A stretch of 64,000 bases of DNA. Origin: an uncultured Opitutaceae bacterium. GTDB lineage: Bacteria; Verrucomicrobiota; Verrucomicrobiia; Opitutales; Opitutaceae. The stretch covers positions 1 through 64,000 of the forward strand of contig CALFXL010000060.1 of NCBI GenBank assembly GCA_937958045.1, read 5' to 3'. A program made the translations under genes and the position numbers. The notes beneath the pieces are model-generated. The model searched no databases. It saw only the letters and a list, made by a program, of their open reading frames with translations, and was not told where the DNA came from. Shown one piece after another: positions 17,045-25,290 of this stretch. The first letter of the stretch is position 1, and each line of letters opens with the position of its first letter.

Positions 17045-17907
17045 TCCCGCTGCGCTTTTTCCTGCTTCTCTTTCTGCTCGCACCTGCGTCCGCGCAGATC
17101 GTCGTCAGCGGCGAGCTCACGCGCGAGTTTTCGCTTCAACCCGGCGGTTCCGCACAGGGTCGTATTCTGCTGCACAACGCCGGCACGTCGGTCGCGCGCG
17201 CACACATTTATCAGGCCGATTATCACCTCAGTCCCTCCGGCCCGACTTACGGCGAGCCGGGACATTCCCCGCGTTCCAACGCCGCGTGGATCGAATTCGA
17301 CGAACGCGAACCCGAACTCCAACCCGGCGAAACACGCCCGCTGCTTTATAAGATCACCGCGCCATCCGACGCCGGGCTTCGCGGCACGTATTGGAGCGTG
17401 ATCATGGTGGAGCCCGCTCAGGAAGAACGTCCACTCGCGCCCAACGAAATCTCCGTGCGCGCGGTCGTGCGCTACGCGGTGCAAATCGTCGCGCAACTCG
17501 GTTCTGTTTCCACACCGGCCCAGCCCGCACTTTCCAATCCCTCCATCGAGCGCGAGGGCGATCGTCATGTCCTGCGCGTCGATCTTTCCAATCCGGGAGA
17601 ACGTTGGCTGCGCCCGCGCATGGAGGTGCGTTTGTTTGATCGTGAAGGCCGGCTCGTCACCACGCTTCCTTCGGCGCAGGCACGCATTTATCCGGGCAGT
17701 TCTATTCGACAACGTTTCGCGCTCGATCTGCCCGCTGGCGAATATCTCGCGCTCATCGTCATGGATACCGGCGACGCGCTCTTTGGCGCACAGTATCGCT
17801 TTTCGCTCGAAGACATTTCGCAAAACAACCCCGAGCCCTCGCCCATCGCGTCGGCCGTTGGTCAACCTTCGCTTCCGAACACTCCACAAAATCCCGCGAG
17901 GGATTGA
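17041..17907 (+). CDS. periplasmic chaperone-like protein of the putative surface-fibre cassette
   Basis: The 288-residue protein has a Sec signal (IPLRFFLLLFLLAPASAQ) and two predicted beta-sandwich domains. The first reads like a pilus-chaperone or DUF916-type domain: GELTREFSLQPGGSAQGRI, then ELQPGETRPLLYKITAPSD and the closing GTYWSVIMVEP. The second (about 165-255) contains LRVDLSNPGERWLRPRMEV and PSAQARIYPGSSIRQRFAL. Two-domain chaperones of the PapD/FimC type and Gram-positive WxL-interacting proteins share this layout. The ATGA overlap with subunit B and its place before the usher-like gene fit a chaperone role. Classical PapD signatures are not clear, so it would be a divergent member. 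Confidence 0.6.
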   Translation: MIPLRFFLLLFLLAPASAQIVVSGELTREFSLQPGGSAQGRILLHNAGTSVARAHIYQADYHLSPSGPTYGEPGHSPRSNAAWIEFDEREPELQPGETRPLLYKITAPSDAGLRGTYWSVIMVEPAQEERPLAPNEISVRAVVRYAVQIVAQLGSVSTPAQPALSNPSIEREGDRHVLRVDLSNPGERWLRPRMEVRLFDREGRLVTTLPSAQARIYPGSSIRQRFALDLPAGEYLALIVMDTGDALFGAQYRFSLEDISQNNPEPSPIASAVGQPSLPNTPQNPARD

Positions 17908-17913
17908 TCCGCC

Positions 17914-20748
17914 ATGTCACCGCGCTGGTCCGCCTGCATGCGCGTCATCCTGGCTTTCTCGTGTTCGTCCATCGTTCTGCGCGCGGAACCGCTCATCGAA
18001 ATCCGCAGCGGCCGATCCGCCGTCATCGCGCCGGGCTCCCTTTTTTCCGCAACCCTCGCGCTGCCGGCTGCGCTCATCGAGTCCGACGCACTTCTTCGCG
18101 ACCGACTGATTTTGCCCATTGGTTGGTCCGCGCTCTCACCGCTCGATCTGCCCTTCGTCGCCGGCGCGGAAAATCAAATCCGCTTGATCGCCGTGCCCGT
18201 GCCGATCACCGCAGCGGCGGGCGAATATCGCATCACGTATGTGCTCGCATCCGACGACGATCCCGGTCGCGAACTCGCGCGCTCCGAATTGCTGATCACG
18301 GTGCCCGCCATCTCCGCGCTGCGCATCGAAACCGAAAACGCGCCCGAGCGGCTCATCGCCGGCGATAAAATCCGCGCCACCTGGCGGCTCACCAATCGCA
18401 GCAATCACCCGATAAACGTCCAACTCCGCGCACGCAGTTCCCTCAAACTTTCCACCGCGCTCACCCCATCTGCGCTGCAACTCGTGCCCGGCGAATCCGC
18501 GCTGGTTTCCGCCGAAGCCAGCAGCCCCGCCGGGCTCCGCAGCGAACAAGCGCACGATCTTTTGCTTGAGAGCCGTTTCTCCACCGACACGGGCGGTTCC
18601 GAATCCGTGCAAACCGCCTCCGCACGCACGCGTCTTCTTCCGCGTTTCACCTCCCTCACCGAATCGCCCGACGAGCTTCGTCTTTTCCTCAAAACCACTG
18701 CGGCCCGGCGCCGCGCGGGCTCGCAAGAATACGCCGGGTTTCAAACCGAATTATCCGGCGGCGGTTTTCTCGATGCGGAGCGCACGCGTCGTCTCGATCT
18801 TTTGCTGCGCTCCGGGCAATTCGGCGACGATCGTCGCATTCTGGGACGCGAACATTACAGCGTTCACTATCGGAGTCCGTCGCTCGATCTGCTGCTCGGC
18901 GACAACACTTTCAATCTCTCGCCGCTCACGCAGCGCTGGCAGTGGGGTCGCGGCGCCGCCGCCGAATATCGGCACGCTTCGCTCGCCACCGGCGCGTACT
19001 TTCTCGAATCGCGATACACGCCCGCGGAATCGCGCTGGCATGCGTGGTTTCTCCAATACGATCCCGCGCAATCGCTGCGACTTCGCTCCAATCTTCTCGT
19101 GCAAGAGCGTCCCACGCTCAGCCCTTTTTCCGACACGCGCTCCGTGCTTCCGAGCGTACAGGTGATTCTTCAACCGAATCGACCCAACTCGCTCGAACTC
19201 GAAGCTGCCGCCAGCGACAACCGCCATGTCTCCGATGGACGCGCGTGGCGCGCCCGCCTCAAAGGCCGCGAGGGCACCGCTGTGTATTATGATTTTGAAT
19301 ACATCGACGCCTCGCCCGACTACCTCGGCTATTATCACGATCTTCGTTTAACCTTCGGCAGGTTAAGCTGGCAGCCTTCGCCTGCGTGGCTCGCGCAGGG
19401 CTCGTTTCTCGAAACGCGTCACAATCCCGATCGCGATCCGCGCAAATCGTCCGCCTCCACTTCGCGCACGGCGTCGGCCGGGCTCGATCGGCGCATTTCC
19501 CCCCGTTTCACCACGGCTCTCCACTACACATTCACCGAGCTGAACGATCCGTTTCAGACCGATCGTCCCGGATACAAACGACACGCCGCCGTCGTCTCCG
19601 CCACCACCACACACCCACGCATCACCTTGCGCGGCAGCGTCCAAGCCGGACAAACCCGCCTCGCACGTCCCGGCGCGGAGCCTGAATCGTTCGAGTATGC
19701 TTCGCTGCTCGCTTTCGCGCGTCCATCGCCGAAGCACATGTATTCGCTCTATGTCGGCACGGGCGACAGTCGCTACGATCCGCGCCGGCGAGAGGTGATG
19801 GCCACCGGGGCCGCCCAATGGAGTTTTTTCAACGCTTTCCATCTCCGCACCGCCCTCTCCACCACGCGCTATCGCGACGACCGGACACGCGATCAAACCT
19901 CCGCCGAGGTGAGCGCGGCATACACCTTTCGCGGCGGATCTTCGATTGAGGGAAACATGCGCGTGTCGTCCTTCGATGGGCGCCAGCAAGAGCGCACACT
20001 TTTCCTCAGCTACACCGTGCCGCTCCCTGTTCCGAGGTTGCACGGTCGTGACGTCGCGAGCCTTGCGGGCGAAATCAAACTCGAAACTCCCGACGGTCCG
20101 CAGCCGCTCGCCGGCGTCGTTCTGCGTCTCGGCAAACTCCAAGCCGCGACGGATCGCCATGGCCGCTTTGTGTTTCCCGCGGTGAAACCGGGACATCACG
20201 AAATCACCGTCGATCCGACTTCGCTCGGCCTCAACATCGTGCTCGCACATCCCGGTCCGTTCTTTGTCGAGCTCGCCCGCAACCAACGCACGCAATTCGA
20301 TCTTTTCGCGACACGCGGCTCCCGCGTGGAAGGAGAGCTCGTTCGCTATGAAATCTCGCCGGATTCACTGACGCCGCGTGCGTTTGCCTCGGACGCGACC
20401 GCGCCTGCTCCGCTCGAATATCGTCGCGCGGCTCCGCTCGCGCGTGTTCGCGTCGAACTCCGACGCAATGGCGAAAAACCGCGCCACACGTACACCGACG
20501 AACGCGGCCGCTTCACGTTCGACCGACTTCCGCCGGGAGAATGGATTCTCACCTGCGACGAATCCTCGCTTCCCGAAGGTCATCATCTCGAGCAACGCGA
20601 ACAACGACTGGCGCTCACGGCCGGTACGACAACGCATCTTCCGCTGCGCCTCTTCCCGGTTCACCGCCCGCTTCAGATGCTCGACTCTCAGTGGCTCACG
20701 CCGCCGCCGCATCTCCGCACCGCTTCGCACACGACCTCCGCTCCCTAG
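17914..20748 (+). CDS. usher-like outer-membrane beta-barrel protein with C-terminal Cna-B-like domains
   Basis: The 944-residue protein starts with a signal (from Met9: MRVILAFSCSSIVLRAEP). An N-terminal beta-sandwich region of about 220 residues follows, with RIETENAPERLIAGDKIRAT. Residues about 250-710 form a long series of alternating amphipathic strands with many Arg, Tyr and Trp turns, as in an outer-membrane barrel. LDLLLGDNTFNLSPLTQRW followed by GRGAAAEYR recalls the GD-containing segment of fimbrial ushers. Two carboxypeptidase-regulatory/Cna-B-like domains close it (LAGVVLRLGKLQAATDRHGR; VRVELRRNGEKPRHTYTDER). It lies 6 bases after the chaperone-like gene. I infer an export pore for subunits A and B; a stand-alone adhesin barrel is the alternative. 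Confidence 0.6.
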   Translation: MSPRWSACMRVILAFSCSSIVLRAEPLIEIRSGRSAVIAPGSLFSATLALPAALIESDALLRDRLILPIGWSALSPLDLPFVAGAENQIRLIAVPVPITAAAGEYRITYVLASDDDPGRELARSELLITVPAISALRIETENAPERLIAGDKIRATWRLTNRSNHPINVQLRARSSLKLSTALTPSALQLVPGESALVSAEASSPAGLRSEQAHDLLLESRFSTDTGGSESVQTASARTRLLPRFTSLTESPDELRLFLKTTAARRRAGSQEYAGFQTELSGGGFLDAERTRRLDLLLRSGQFGDDRRILGREHYSVHYRSPSLDLLLGDNTFNLSPLTQRWQWGRGAAAEYRHASLATGAYFLESRYTPAESRWHAWFLQYDPAQSLRLRSNLLVQERPTLSPFSDTRSVLPSVQVILQPNRPNSLELEAAASDNRHVSDGRAWRARLKGREGTAVYYDFEYIDASPDYLGYYHDLRLTFGRLSWQPSPAWLAQGSFLETRHNPDRDPRKSSASTSRTASAGLDRRISPRFTTALHYTFTELNDPFQTDRPGYKRHAAVVSATTTHPRITLRGSVQAGQTRLARPGAEPESFEYASLLAFARPSPKHMYSLYVGTGDSRYDPRRREVMATGAAQWSFFNAFHLRTALSTTRYRDDRTRDQTSAEVSAAYTFRGGSSIEGNMRVSSFDGRQQERTLFLSYTVPLPVPRLHGRDVASLAGEIKLETPDGPQPLAGVVLRLGKLQAATDRHGRFVFPAVKPGHHEITVDPTSLGLNIVLAHPGPFFVELARNQRTQFDLFATRGSRVEGELVRYEISPDSLTPRAFASDATAPAPLEYRRAAPLARVRVELRRNGEKPRHTYTDERGRFTFDRLPPGEWILTCDESSLPEGHHLEQREQRLALTAGTTTHLPLRLFPVHRPLQMLDSQWLTPPPHLRTASHTTSAP

Positions 20749-20824
20749 ACCCGAGGTGCGGCTTGTCAGCGGGATGGCGCGAGCGATACGGTGGACTTTC
20801 GTTTTGCTGTCGTTCGTTTCTTTC

Positions 20825-21937
20825 ATGCGCATCGGGTCCATCGAGCTTTCGTCGCCTCTTTTTTTGTCTCCACTGGCTGGATACACCAACCTGCCCATGC
20901 GCCTCACCGTGCGCGAACTCGGCGGGCTCGGCTGGGCGACGACCGACCTCGTCAACGCGCGCTCGCTCATCGAACGCAATCGCACCGCGCTCAAACTGGT
21001 CGCCACTTGCGCGGAGGATCAGCCGCTGGCGATTCAACTTTTTGGCGCCGTGCCGGAAGAAATGCGCGATGCGGCGAAGATTTGCGAAGATCTCGGCGCT
21101 GCCTCGATCGACATCAACATGGGCTGCCCCGTGAAGAAGGTCGTCAAAATCGGCGGCGGCTCCGCGATGATGACCGAACTCGATAAAACCGCGGCGCTCG
21201 TTCGCGGTATGATCGAGGCCGTGAAGATTCCCGTGACGGCGAAGATGCGGCTCGGTTGGGACGAGGAAAACATCACTGCGCCCGATCTCGCACGCGTGCT
21301 CGAGGGCGTCGGCGTGGCGGCGATTTTTGTGCACGGCCGCACACGCGCGCAGGGATTTTCCGGTCGTGTGAATCTCGCCGGCATTCGCGCCGTCGTCGAA
21401 GCGGTGAAAACCATCCCCGTCATCGGCAATGGCGACGTGACCACGCCCGAGGCCGCCAAAACGATGATCGTTGAAACCGGCTGCGCGGGCGTCAGCATCG
21501 GGCGCGGCGCGTTTTATGATCCGTGGATTTTTCGTCGCACGGAGCATCTGCTGCGCACGGGCGAGCTGCTGCCCGAACCCGATTTCGCCGAACGCCTGCG
21601 CGTGCTGCACCGGCATTTCGACCGCTACATCGAATTTTACGGCGAAGCGGATGGCGCGAAGTTTTTCCGACGCGTGGCGCCTTGGTACGCGAAACGATTT
21701 GGTCCGGCGAAACCGTTTAAGCGCGCGATCCTCACCATCTCGTCGCGCGCCGATTTCGAAGCGGCGATCGCCGAGTACGTGGCGTGGCGTCAGCAGTTCT
21801 GCGACGAGCGCGGCGAGTTGCTGCCGAAATATCAGCCCGATCCGATGGTCGCTTCGTTCATGCGCGATCCGGACGATCCCGACGCGTTTGCGCGCGACGC
21901 CATCCCCGTGCCCAAAGGGCCGGTGGATGTCTGGTGA
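20825..21937 (+). CDS. dusB: tRNA-dihydrouridine synthase, DusB type
   Basis: The 370-residue flavoenzyme reduces uridine to dihydrouridine in the tRNA D-loop. The TIM-barrel begins at SPLFLSPLAGYTNLPMRLTV. The catalytic cysteine lies in INMGCPVKKVVKIGGGSAMM, followed by VTAKMRLGWDEEN, AIFVHGRTRAQGFSG (His for substrate) and the FMN-phosphate block VIGNGDVTTPEAAKTM with GVSIGRGAFYDPWIF. The C-terminal helical tRNA-binding domain is present (ADGAKFFRRVAPWYAKRF). I chose the ATG at 20825 (MRIGSIELSSPLFL), which matches the family start. An in-frame ATG at 20774 would add 17 hydrophobic residues that the family lacks. Confidence 0.94.
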   Translation: MRIGSIELSSPLFLSPLAGYTNLPMRLTVRELGGLGWATTDLVNARSLIERNRTALKLVATCAEDQPLAIQLFGAVPEEMRDAAKICEDLGAASIDINMGCPVKKVVKIGGGSAMMTELDKTAALVRGMIEAVKIPVTAKMRLGWDEENITAPDLARVLEGVGVAAIFVHGRTRAQGFSGRVNLAGIRAVVEAVKTIPVIGNGDVTTPEAAKTMIVETGCAGVSIGRGAFYDPWIFRRTEHLLRTGELLPEPDFAERLRVLHRHFDRYIEFYGEADGAKFFRRVAPWYAKRFGPAKPFKRAILTISSRADFEAAIAEYVAWRQQFCDERGELLPKYQPDPMVASFMRDPDDPDAFARDAIPVPKGPVDVW

Positions 21938-21960
21938 CGCCAGCGGCGTGCCGCCCGCAC

Positions 21961-23217
21961 TCAATAACGACGCGATATCACCGCGCCGCGATTGTCTTCG
22001 AAGACGATGCGCTTGTTGTCCGGTTCGAGGCGGCGGAAGACGATGCCGAGTTTTGAGTCCACGGTTTCGCCGAGCCGGTACATCTTGCCGTTGATCATGG
22101 CGCGGGCGTTTTCGCCCTGAAACACGCCGGTGATTCTCATGCTCGCGACAAAACTGCGGAAAGCGGGGCTGGGTTCGGGCCGCGAAGTTTCCACGGGGTT
22201 CGCGACAACCGGTTGTTCGGCAACCACCGGCGCAGGCGTTTCCGCGACGGGCGGAGTCGGCCCGGGCGTCGGTAGTGGTTTTTCGGATACAGCGGGTTGC
22301 TCGACGACGGAGGGCGCTTCGGGCGTCAACACAGCGTCCACCGGAGCAGTGTGCGCGGCATCGTGCGCGGCGATGGTTTCCTTTACCTGCGCGATCACTT
22401 TGCCGACGTCGGACGCGGGCTCGGCGGACGTCTCGGGAGCTTTAGCTTCGGCAGGTGCCGGCGTGGGCTCGGGCTTTTGAACAACCGGAGCCGGCGTGGC
22501 GGCATCGGCGAACCAGTAATTGTACGCGAGCACCGCAAAGAGGCCTGCTGCGACAAACAGCAGCGCGACGAGCAGTTTGAAACCGTATTTGCCGGGATGT
22601 GTGTTGGACTCACTCGCGGGCGCAACGGGTTTGCGCGGTTTGGCGGGGAAGGCAGGAGCCGGTCCCGCGGATGGCAGCGGCGCGATCGGCATATTGGGCC
22701 GACCGGCGACGGGGGTGGCGGGTTTGGAGAAAGCGGGTGTCGTGGACGTGGCTGTCGGAATCGGCGGGCGCGGGATCGGCATCGATCCGTTGGGCACCGC
22801 GGCCGGGTCGGGCGTGGGCGCCGTAGCGGCGGCGGCCGCAGGCGTGGGAACCGCGGTCGGCATTACCGGTGTCGCCGCTGTCGGCGAAGGACCTTCTGGC
22901 AGGCCGACGGGAACTTTGATGCGAGGGCGCAGTTTGAATTTGCCCGGGTCTTCGGTGGGCGGCGGCGTGGGATTGGACGGAAGCGGAGCGGGCACGCGCT
23001 CGGGAGGAAGCGGCTCCGGGGTGATCGCAGGCAACGGTGCGGGCGCGGGTATCGATTGGGGAGATTGCGGCTGAGCGGCCACGGGGGTGGCGGGGAGCAC
23101 CGGATCGGCGGGCTGCTCGGTCGGAGCGGGCGCGGTAGCCGGTTGCGACGCGGTAGCGGGATCGAGACGAAGGCGCGGCTTGAGGCGCAGAGGAGGCGTC
23201 GGGGATTCGTTGCTCAT
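21961..23217 (-). CDS. proline-rich single-pass membrane protein with a GspC/PilP-like C-terminal domain
   Basis: The 418-residue protein begins at the ATG at 23217 (MSNESPTPPLRLKPRLRLD). Residues 1-210 are a Pro/Ala-rich cytosolic region with two related basic motifs (LRLKPRLRLDP, KFKLRPRIKVPVG). A transmembrane helix follows at about 214-234 (LLVALLFVAAGLFAVLAYNY), then a second Pro/Ala-rich periplasmic spacer. The last 70 residues form a compact domain (MRITGVFQGENARAMINGKM, then YRLGETVDSKLGIVFRRLE and an SRRY end). Such short beta-domains, with a periplasmic tether, resemble the inner-membrane clamps of type II secretion or type IV pilus systems (GspC/PilP). No such genes are adjacent, so the role is open. 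Confidence 0.75.
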   Translation of the reverse strand: MSNESPTPPLRLKPRLRLDPATASQPATAPAPTEQPADPVLPATPVAAQPQSPQSIPAPAPLPAITPEPLPPERVPAPLPSNPTPPPTEDPGKFKLRPRIKVPVGLPEGPSPTAATPVMPTAVPTPAAAAATAPTPDPAAVPNGSMPIPRPPIPTATSTTPAFSKPATPVAGRPNMPIAPLPSAGPAPAFPAKPRKPVAPASESNTHPGKYGFKLLVALLFVAAGLFAVLAYNYWFADAATPAPVVQKPEPTPAPAEAKAPETSAEPASDVGKVIAQVKETIAAHDAAHTAPVDAVLTPEAPSVVEQPAVSEKPLPTPGPTPPVAETPAPVVAEQPVVANPVETSRPEPSPAFRSFVASMRITGVFQGENARAMINGKMYRLGETVDSKLGIVFRRLEPDNKRIVFEDNRGAVISRRY

Positions 23218-23350
23218 GAAAGGGTGCTCAGGGATGTCTTGTTTTGAAATTGAAGGCGTGAGCGTGGCGCGACTTCGGCCGCTTTTTTTGCCTACCCTCC
23301 ATTCGTCTCTTTGACAGGCACACAACAGTAAGTTTTAGGTCAAAAATCAC

Positions 23351-23623
23351 ATGAACCGCTTCAGCTTTTTCTGTCTCCTCTCCGCGTTGATCCTAGGTGC
23401 CGGGTGTTCGAACAAACCAAAGCCCAACCCGGCGTTGGCGACGGAGGTCGAAGAAGGGTTTAAGCAGCGCTGGATCGCGAAGCGTATCACGGAGTTGACG
23501 CAGGCCGGCGTGACGGATCCGCGCGAGGCGCGGCGTCAGGCGACCGAAGAGTTTAAGCAGCGTTTCGAGTTCACGAATGCCGCGCAGAAGGCCGATCCGG
23601 TGACGGGCGGTACGTTGCCCTAA
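23351..23623 (+). CDS. small lipoprotein of unknown function
   Basis: The 90-residue product has a lipoprotein signal (FFCLLSALILGAGC, lipid-anchored Cys19). A 70-residue charged helical domain follows, with FKQRWIAKRITELTQAG and AREARRQATEEFKQRFEF style repeats. These two segments share the phrase FKQR and may form a helical hairpin. It is divergent from the proline-rich membrane protein and convergent with the flagellar operon (15 bases from the flagellin stop). No family is recognised. Confidence 0.75.
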   Translation: MNRFSFFCLLSALILGAGCSNKPKPNPALATEVEEGFKQRWIAKRITELTQAGVTDPREARRQATEEFKQRFEFTNAAQKADPVTGGTLP

Positions 23624-23638
23624 AACCGGCGTGGTGGA

Positions 23639-24511
23639 TCAGACCAAAAGGCGGAGCACGGACTCCTGCGTCTTGGTGCCTTGCGTGAGCATGGCGGTCG
23701 CCGCTTCCGCGAGCATGCCGATGCGCGCGATGCGCGTCGATTCGGTGGCTACATCTATGTCGGTGATCTTGGAAATCGCGCTGGTGAGATTTTCGCGCTC
23801 GGTCGTGATGCCTTTGGCAACGAGTTCGAGGCGGCTGCCAACGCCGCCGAGCGTGGCGCGGTGATCGGCGATTTGTGCGAGCGATTGCACGATGGTATCG
23901 ACCGCGGCGGGATCGGTGACGGAAAGCGTGAACTGGCCGGAAGCGTCCTGCTGGAAAATCGAGAGCATGGGGCCTTCGCGGAGATTGGTCTCAGGAATGA
24001 TCATCCGCTGAGTCGCCGCCTGGCCGGTGGCCACGGCGAGACCGTCGGGATTGGCGCCGAAAAGTTCGCGTCCGTTGAAAGAACCCATGGGGCGCGAGAT
24101 GTCTTGCGTGCCGCCGATGTCGGCGGTGGAGCCTCCGATGGTGTTGCGGATCTGCGTCTGCAGTTGCTGGAACTCGAGTTGGTAAAGCTCGATGTCGCCC
24201 GCGTTTTTCATCGGGTCTTTCGCGAGCACCGCGAGTTCGGACATGCGGTTGAGCAGATTGCCCATGCCGCTGAGGAAGCCGTCGACCGATTGCACGAAGG
24301 AGACGGCGTTCTGGACGTTGGTGCTGGCGGCGGCGAGACGGAGTTTTTGCGCGGAAAGTTTTTCCGCGAGCGAGTTGCCGGCGGGATCGTCGGAGGCGGA
24401 GACGAGACGGTTACCCGAGCTGAGGCGCGAGATGGAGCGGCTGAGCAATTCGCGGGTGCGGCCGAGAAAATCGGCGTCGCGAGCAAGCTGAGTCTGGACG
24501 GTGGCGCTCAT
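23639..24511 (-). CDS. divergent flagellin encoded in the flagellar operon
   Basis: This 290-residue protein has both flagellin ends. The N-terminal D0/D1 helices read SISRLSSGNRLVSASDDPAG and LQLAKLR-like segments; the C-terminal D1/D0 reads DVATESTRIARIGMLAEAA followed by TQGTKTQESVLRLLV. The middle (about 145-205) is a short insert with GSFNGRELFG. It is clearly less similar to the two tandem flagellins at 45-47 kb than they are to each other. It may therefore be a minor filament subunit or a junction protein next to the hook. Its start overlaps the csrA stop as ATGA, so translation is coupled. It is the last gene of the twelve-gene operon. Confidence 0.88.
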   Translation of the reverse strand: MSATVQTQLARDADFLGRTRELLSRSISRLSSGNRLVSASDDPAGNSLAEKLSAQKLRLAAASTNVQNAVSFVQSVDGFLSGMGNLLNRMSELAVLAKDPMKNAGDIELYQLEFQQLQTQIRNTIGGSTADIGGTQDISRPMGSFNGRELFGANPDGLAVATGQAATQRMIIPETNLREGPMLSIFQQDASGQFTLSVTDPAAVDTIVQSLAQIADHRATLGGVGSRLELVAKGITTERENLTSAISKITDIDVATESTRIARIGMLAEAATAMLTQGTKTQESVLRLLV

Positions 24512-24780
24512 TGGGCGGCGGGCGGCGGAGTGGACGGCGTCGCGGGCTTGGGCTGACGGGCGAGTTTGGGCAGGCCGGCGGGGAGCGCACCGCCGGATTT
24601 GAGCGCGGCGGCCTGATTGGTCGCAGCGATTTCGGTCATCACTTCCTTGCGGAAAATCTGGACCTCGCGCGGCGCGTCGATGCCGATTTTGACGAGGTCG
24701 CCGTCGATGCGGGTGATCTTAATTTCGATGTTCCCGCCGATGATGATCGACTCGTTGACTCTACGTGTGAGGACGAGCAT
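24508..24780 (-). CDS. csrA: carbon storage/translational regulator CsrA
   Basis: The 90-residue protein opens with a complete CsrA domain: MLVLTRRVNESIIIGGNIEI, KITRIDGDLVKIGIDAP and REVQIFRKEV. Leu4 and the RNA-contacting Arg of the REVQI block are intact. A Pro/Ala-rich tail of about 35 residues extends the usual 60-residue length. CsrA dimers bind GGA-containing RNA hairpins near ribosome sites and block translation. It sits between fliW and a flagellin gene, the order of the FliW-CsrA-flagellin feedback known in Bacillus. FliW there binds CsrA allosterically to relieve repression. The gap to fliW is 6 bases; the stop overlaps the flagellin start. Confidence 0.97.
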   Translation of the reverse strand: MLVLTRRVNESIIIGGNIEIKITRIDGDLVKIGIDAPREVQIFRKEVMTEIAATNQAAALKSGGALPAGLPKLARQPKPATPSTPPPAAQ

Positions 24781-24786
24781 GGCGGG

Positions 24787-25236
24787 TTATTTTTGTTCAG
24801 CCTCAGCGGCGACAAGCGGGTGATGGGCGCTGTAACGCGCGTAGTTGGCGAGGATGCACTGACGGGCGACGCCCGTATGGCGATTGATGATGACCGGACC
24901 GGCGAGATTGACGGTCGCGCTGGCGTTGGCGCCGCGACGTACGGTCACGATGTTGAGGACGATGGCGTCGGTCGGATCGGAGAGGCCGAGGAGCTGGGCG
25001 TCTTCGTCGAAGAGTTCGAGCTCGTAGTCGGGGATGATGCCGCCGGGCTCGATGACGACGAAATCAAAAGTGTCGGGACCGTGGAGTCGCATCCACAGGA
25101 AGGGAAACTGGTCGGGGACGCTGAGCAACTCGAAGCTTTTGTATTCTTCGAAACCGACCAACCCGTGCGGCAGCGAGAGGCGGAGCGGCGCGGTGTTGTC
25201 GAGCTCGGTCGGGTTAAGGTCGGGACTGACTTTCAT
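24787..25236 (-). CDS. fliW: flagellar assembly factor FliW
   Basis: The 149-residue protein shows FliW features: LSLPHGLVGFEEYKSFEL, FLWMRLHGPDTFDFVVIEPG, a regulatory acidic segment (YELELFDEDAQLLGL) and LNIVTVRRGANASATVNLAG followed by GPVIINRHTGVARQ. FliW binds flagellin and CsrA competitively and so couples flagellin stock to its translation. The ATG at 25236 fits family starts but lacks a Shine-Dalgarno. A TTG at 25284, 6 bases after the flgL stop and just behind AAGGA, would add 16 residues and suit the tight operon spacing. The choice is unsettled. Confidence 0.94.
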   Translation of the reverse strand: MKVSPDLNPTELDNTAPLRLSLPHGLVGFEEYKSFELLSVPDQFPFLWMRLHGPDTFDFVVIEPGGIIPDYELELFDEDAQLLGLSDPTDAIVLNIVTVRRGANASATVNLAGPVIINRHTGVARQCILANYARYSAHHPLVAAEAEQK

Positions 25237-25290
25237 GAGGAGGGAAAGAGGGGCGAAGAGAGGCCTGAGTTGGTTACGACCCAATCGTCC

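Noticed and set aside
20696..21964. 422-codon minus-strand frame opposite dusB
   Set aside because: Antisense shadow of a conserved tRNA-dihydrouridine synthase gene.
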